Shown one piece after another: positions 4,524 through 5,417 of a stretch of 5,417 nucleotides of DNA (positions are counted from its first letter, which is position 1; each line of letters begins with the position of its first letter). Source of the stretch: an archaeon (lineage in GTDB: Archaea; Nanobdellota; Nanobdellia; SCGC-AAA011-G17; GW2011-AR17). The notes beneath the pieces are model-generated. The model searched no databases and was not told the DNA's origin. It saw only the letters and a program-made list of their open reading frames with translations. A program made the translations under genes and the position numbers. The stretch covers positions 1 through 5,417 of the forward strand of contig JAHFJF010000058.1 of assembly GCA_023245975.1 (NCBI GenBank), in the 5' to 3' direction.

Positions 4524-5417
4524 TTATCTTTTTAGTTTTTTCCACCATGATTCATTATCCATATACCATTTCACTGTCTCTTCAAATGCATTATCGAAAC
4601 TGTACGACTGTCTCCAGCCAAGATTGGATAGCTTAGTGCCGTCAACTGAATATCTTCTGTCATGGGCTAGCCTGTCAGGAACCCACTGGATTGAAGATTC
4701 ATCTTTACTCAGGATAGAGAATATTTTTCTAGTTACTTCCAAGTTTGGCAATTCATATATCCCAGGGATGTTGTAAACTTCTCCAAGAGCACCATTATGG
4801 AACACGAAATCTATTGCGCTGCAGGCATCTAATGTGTATATCCAACTACGCACATTCATACCATCTCCCATTAAAGGGACCTTCTTGCCTTCAATGAGAT
4901 TTGTCACAAAAAGAGGGATTAACTTCTCCGGGTATTGACGCGGGCCGAAAACGTTTGAGCAACGAACCATGACTAAAGGCAATTTGAAAGTATTAAAAAA
5001 GCCCCTTGCAATCAGTTCTGCTGATCCTTTTGAAGCTGAATATGGCGAGCTTGGATTCAGATTGTCCGTTTCCTTGAAAGAACCATCAAGAATACTGCCA
5101 TATACCTCATCCGTAGATATATGCATGAATCTTTTAACATTGCACTTATGAGCCGCTTCGAGCAATGTATGGGTGCCTAGGACATTAGTTCTTGTGAATA
5201 CGAATGGATCTTTAATTGAATTGTCAACATGGCTCTCAGCAGCAAAATGAATCACTGCATCAACATCTTTCATGGCAGCGATTACTTCTTCCTGATTGCA
5301 GATATCTCCTTTTACAAACAGGTAGTTAGGATGATTCTCTACGCCATTAAGATTATCTAGGTTACCACAGTAAGTTAACTTGTCAAAATTAATTAACTTA
5401 ATTTCCGGATATTTATG
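4524..5417 (-). CDS. rmlB: dTDP-glucose 4,6-dehydratase, N-terminus beyond window
   Basis: Converts dTDP-glucose to dTDP-4-keto-6-deoxyglucose using bound NAD+; extended short-chain dehydrogenase family, cytosolic. An internal methionine at 5273 is not the start: the frame stays open to 5417 and encodes more RmlB sequence, including FDKLTYCGN and VKGDI. The 297 residues present lack only about 25-30 N-terminal ones, expected to hold the GxxGxxG NAD-binding motif. Numbering from 5417: FDKLTYCGN (11-19), HFAAESHVD (57-65), STDEVYG (101-107) with the catalytic Asp-Glu pair, YSASK (126-130) with catalytic Tyr and Lys, RCSNVFGPRQ (152-161) and AHDRRYS (241-247). Small departures from usual RmlB are RSWIYTLDA where RDWxYVxDH is common, and NIPG where NIGG is common. 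Its stop directly abuts that of the convergent dehydratase, whose substrate it should produce. Confidence 0.93.
   Translation of the reverse strand, partial: HKYPEIKLINFDKLTYCGNLDNLNGVENHPNYLFVKGDICNQEEVIAAMKDVDAVIHFAAESHVDNSIKDPFVFTRTNVLGTHTLLEAAHKCNVKRFMHISTDEVYGSILDGSFKETDNLNPSSPYSASKGSAELIARGFFNTFKLPLVMVRCSNVFGPRQYPEKLIPLFVTNLIEGKKVPLMGDGMNVRSWIYTLDACSAIDFVFHNGALGEVYNIPGIYELPNLEVTRKIFSILSKDESSIQWVPDRLAHDRRYSVDGTKLSNLGWRQSYSFDNAFEETVKWYMDNESWWKKLKR
4527..4541 (+). terminator. Oligo-T terminator of the three-gene operon, inside the end of rmlB
   Basis: T-runs at 4529-4533 (five) and 4536-4541 (six) lie 6-18 nt after the dehydratase stop. Such T-tracts suffice for archaeal termination. No convincing stem precedes them. 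They lie within the convergent rmlB gene, where they are the lysine codons of its C-terminal WWKKLKR. Confidence 0.55.

Noticed and set aside
4524..5273. rmlB starting at the methionine at 5273
   Set aside because: This would remove the FDKLTYCGN and GDI motifs encoded in frame at 5274-5417; the true start is past the right edge.

Overview
The window is AT-rich and densely packed, and it most likely comes from an archaeon, possibly a DPANN-type lineage such as Woesearchaeota (lineage is inference). The evidence is promoter architecture: a TATA box (TTTATATA, 1732-1739) centred about 26-27 nt before an ATG with no Shine-Dalgarno sequence fits leaderless archaeal transcription, and a second TATA-like box precedes the rmlA-like gene. 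AGA/AGG arginine and ATA isoleucine codons are common and oligo-T tracts sit at gene ends, which also fits. No RNA gene, mobile element or CRISPR array is visible.

Layout, left to right. (1) The C-terminal 241 codons of a Nudix-like protein on +, ending in a hairpin/T-tract terminator. (2) An intergenic region (728-846) with a promoter, then an rmlA-like sugar-1-phosphate nucleotidyltransferase. (3) A 69-nt gap with a strong TATA box, then an apparent three-gene operon: a 353-aa Nudix-like protein recalling NUDT22, a GT2 polyprenyl-phosphate-type glycosyltransferase with two C-terminal membrane segments, and a 245-aa NDP-hexose 2,3-dehydratase. The genes are 3 nt apart and then overlap by 4 nt. 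(4) On the - strand, stop codon to stop codon with the dehydratase, rmlB (dTDP-glucose 4,6-dehydratase), which runs off the right edge. There is no gene-free stretch over 300 bases.

Together the genes outline a deoxysugar route. RmlA makes dTDP-glucose, RmlB makes dTDP-4-keto-6-deoxyglucose, and the 2,3-dehydratase removes the C-2 hydroxyl on the way to a 2,6-dideoxyhexose. The GT2 enzyme would move a sugar to a lipid carrier for a surface glycan. The later ketoreductase/aminotransferase/epimerase steps are not in the window.

The most interesting points: the 2,3-dehydratase has one module where characterised members (EvaA type) have two. Two apparent paralogues with the same degenerate Nudix box flank rmlA. 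Since EvaA-type dehydratases themselves have a Nudix fold, three Nudix-fold proteins of non-classical type sit in one nucleotide-sugar locus.
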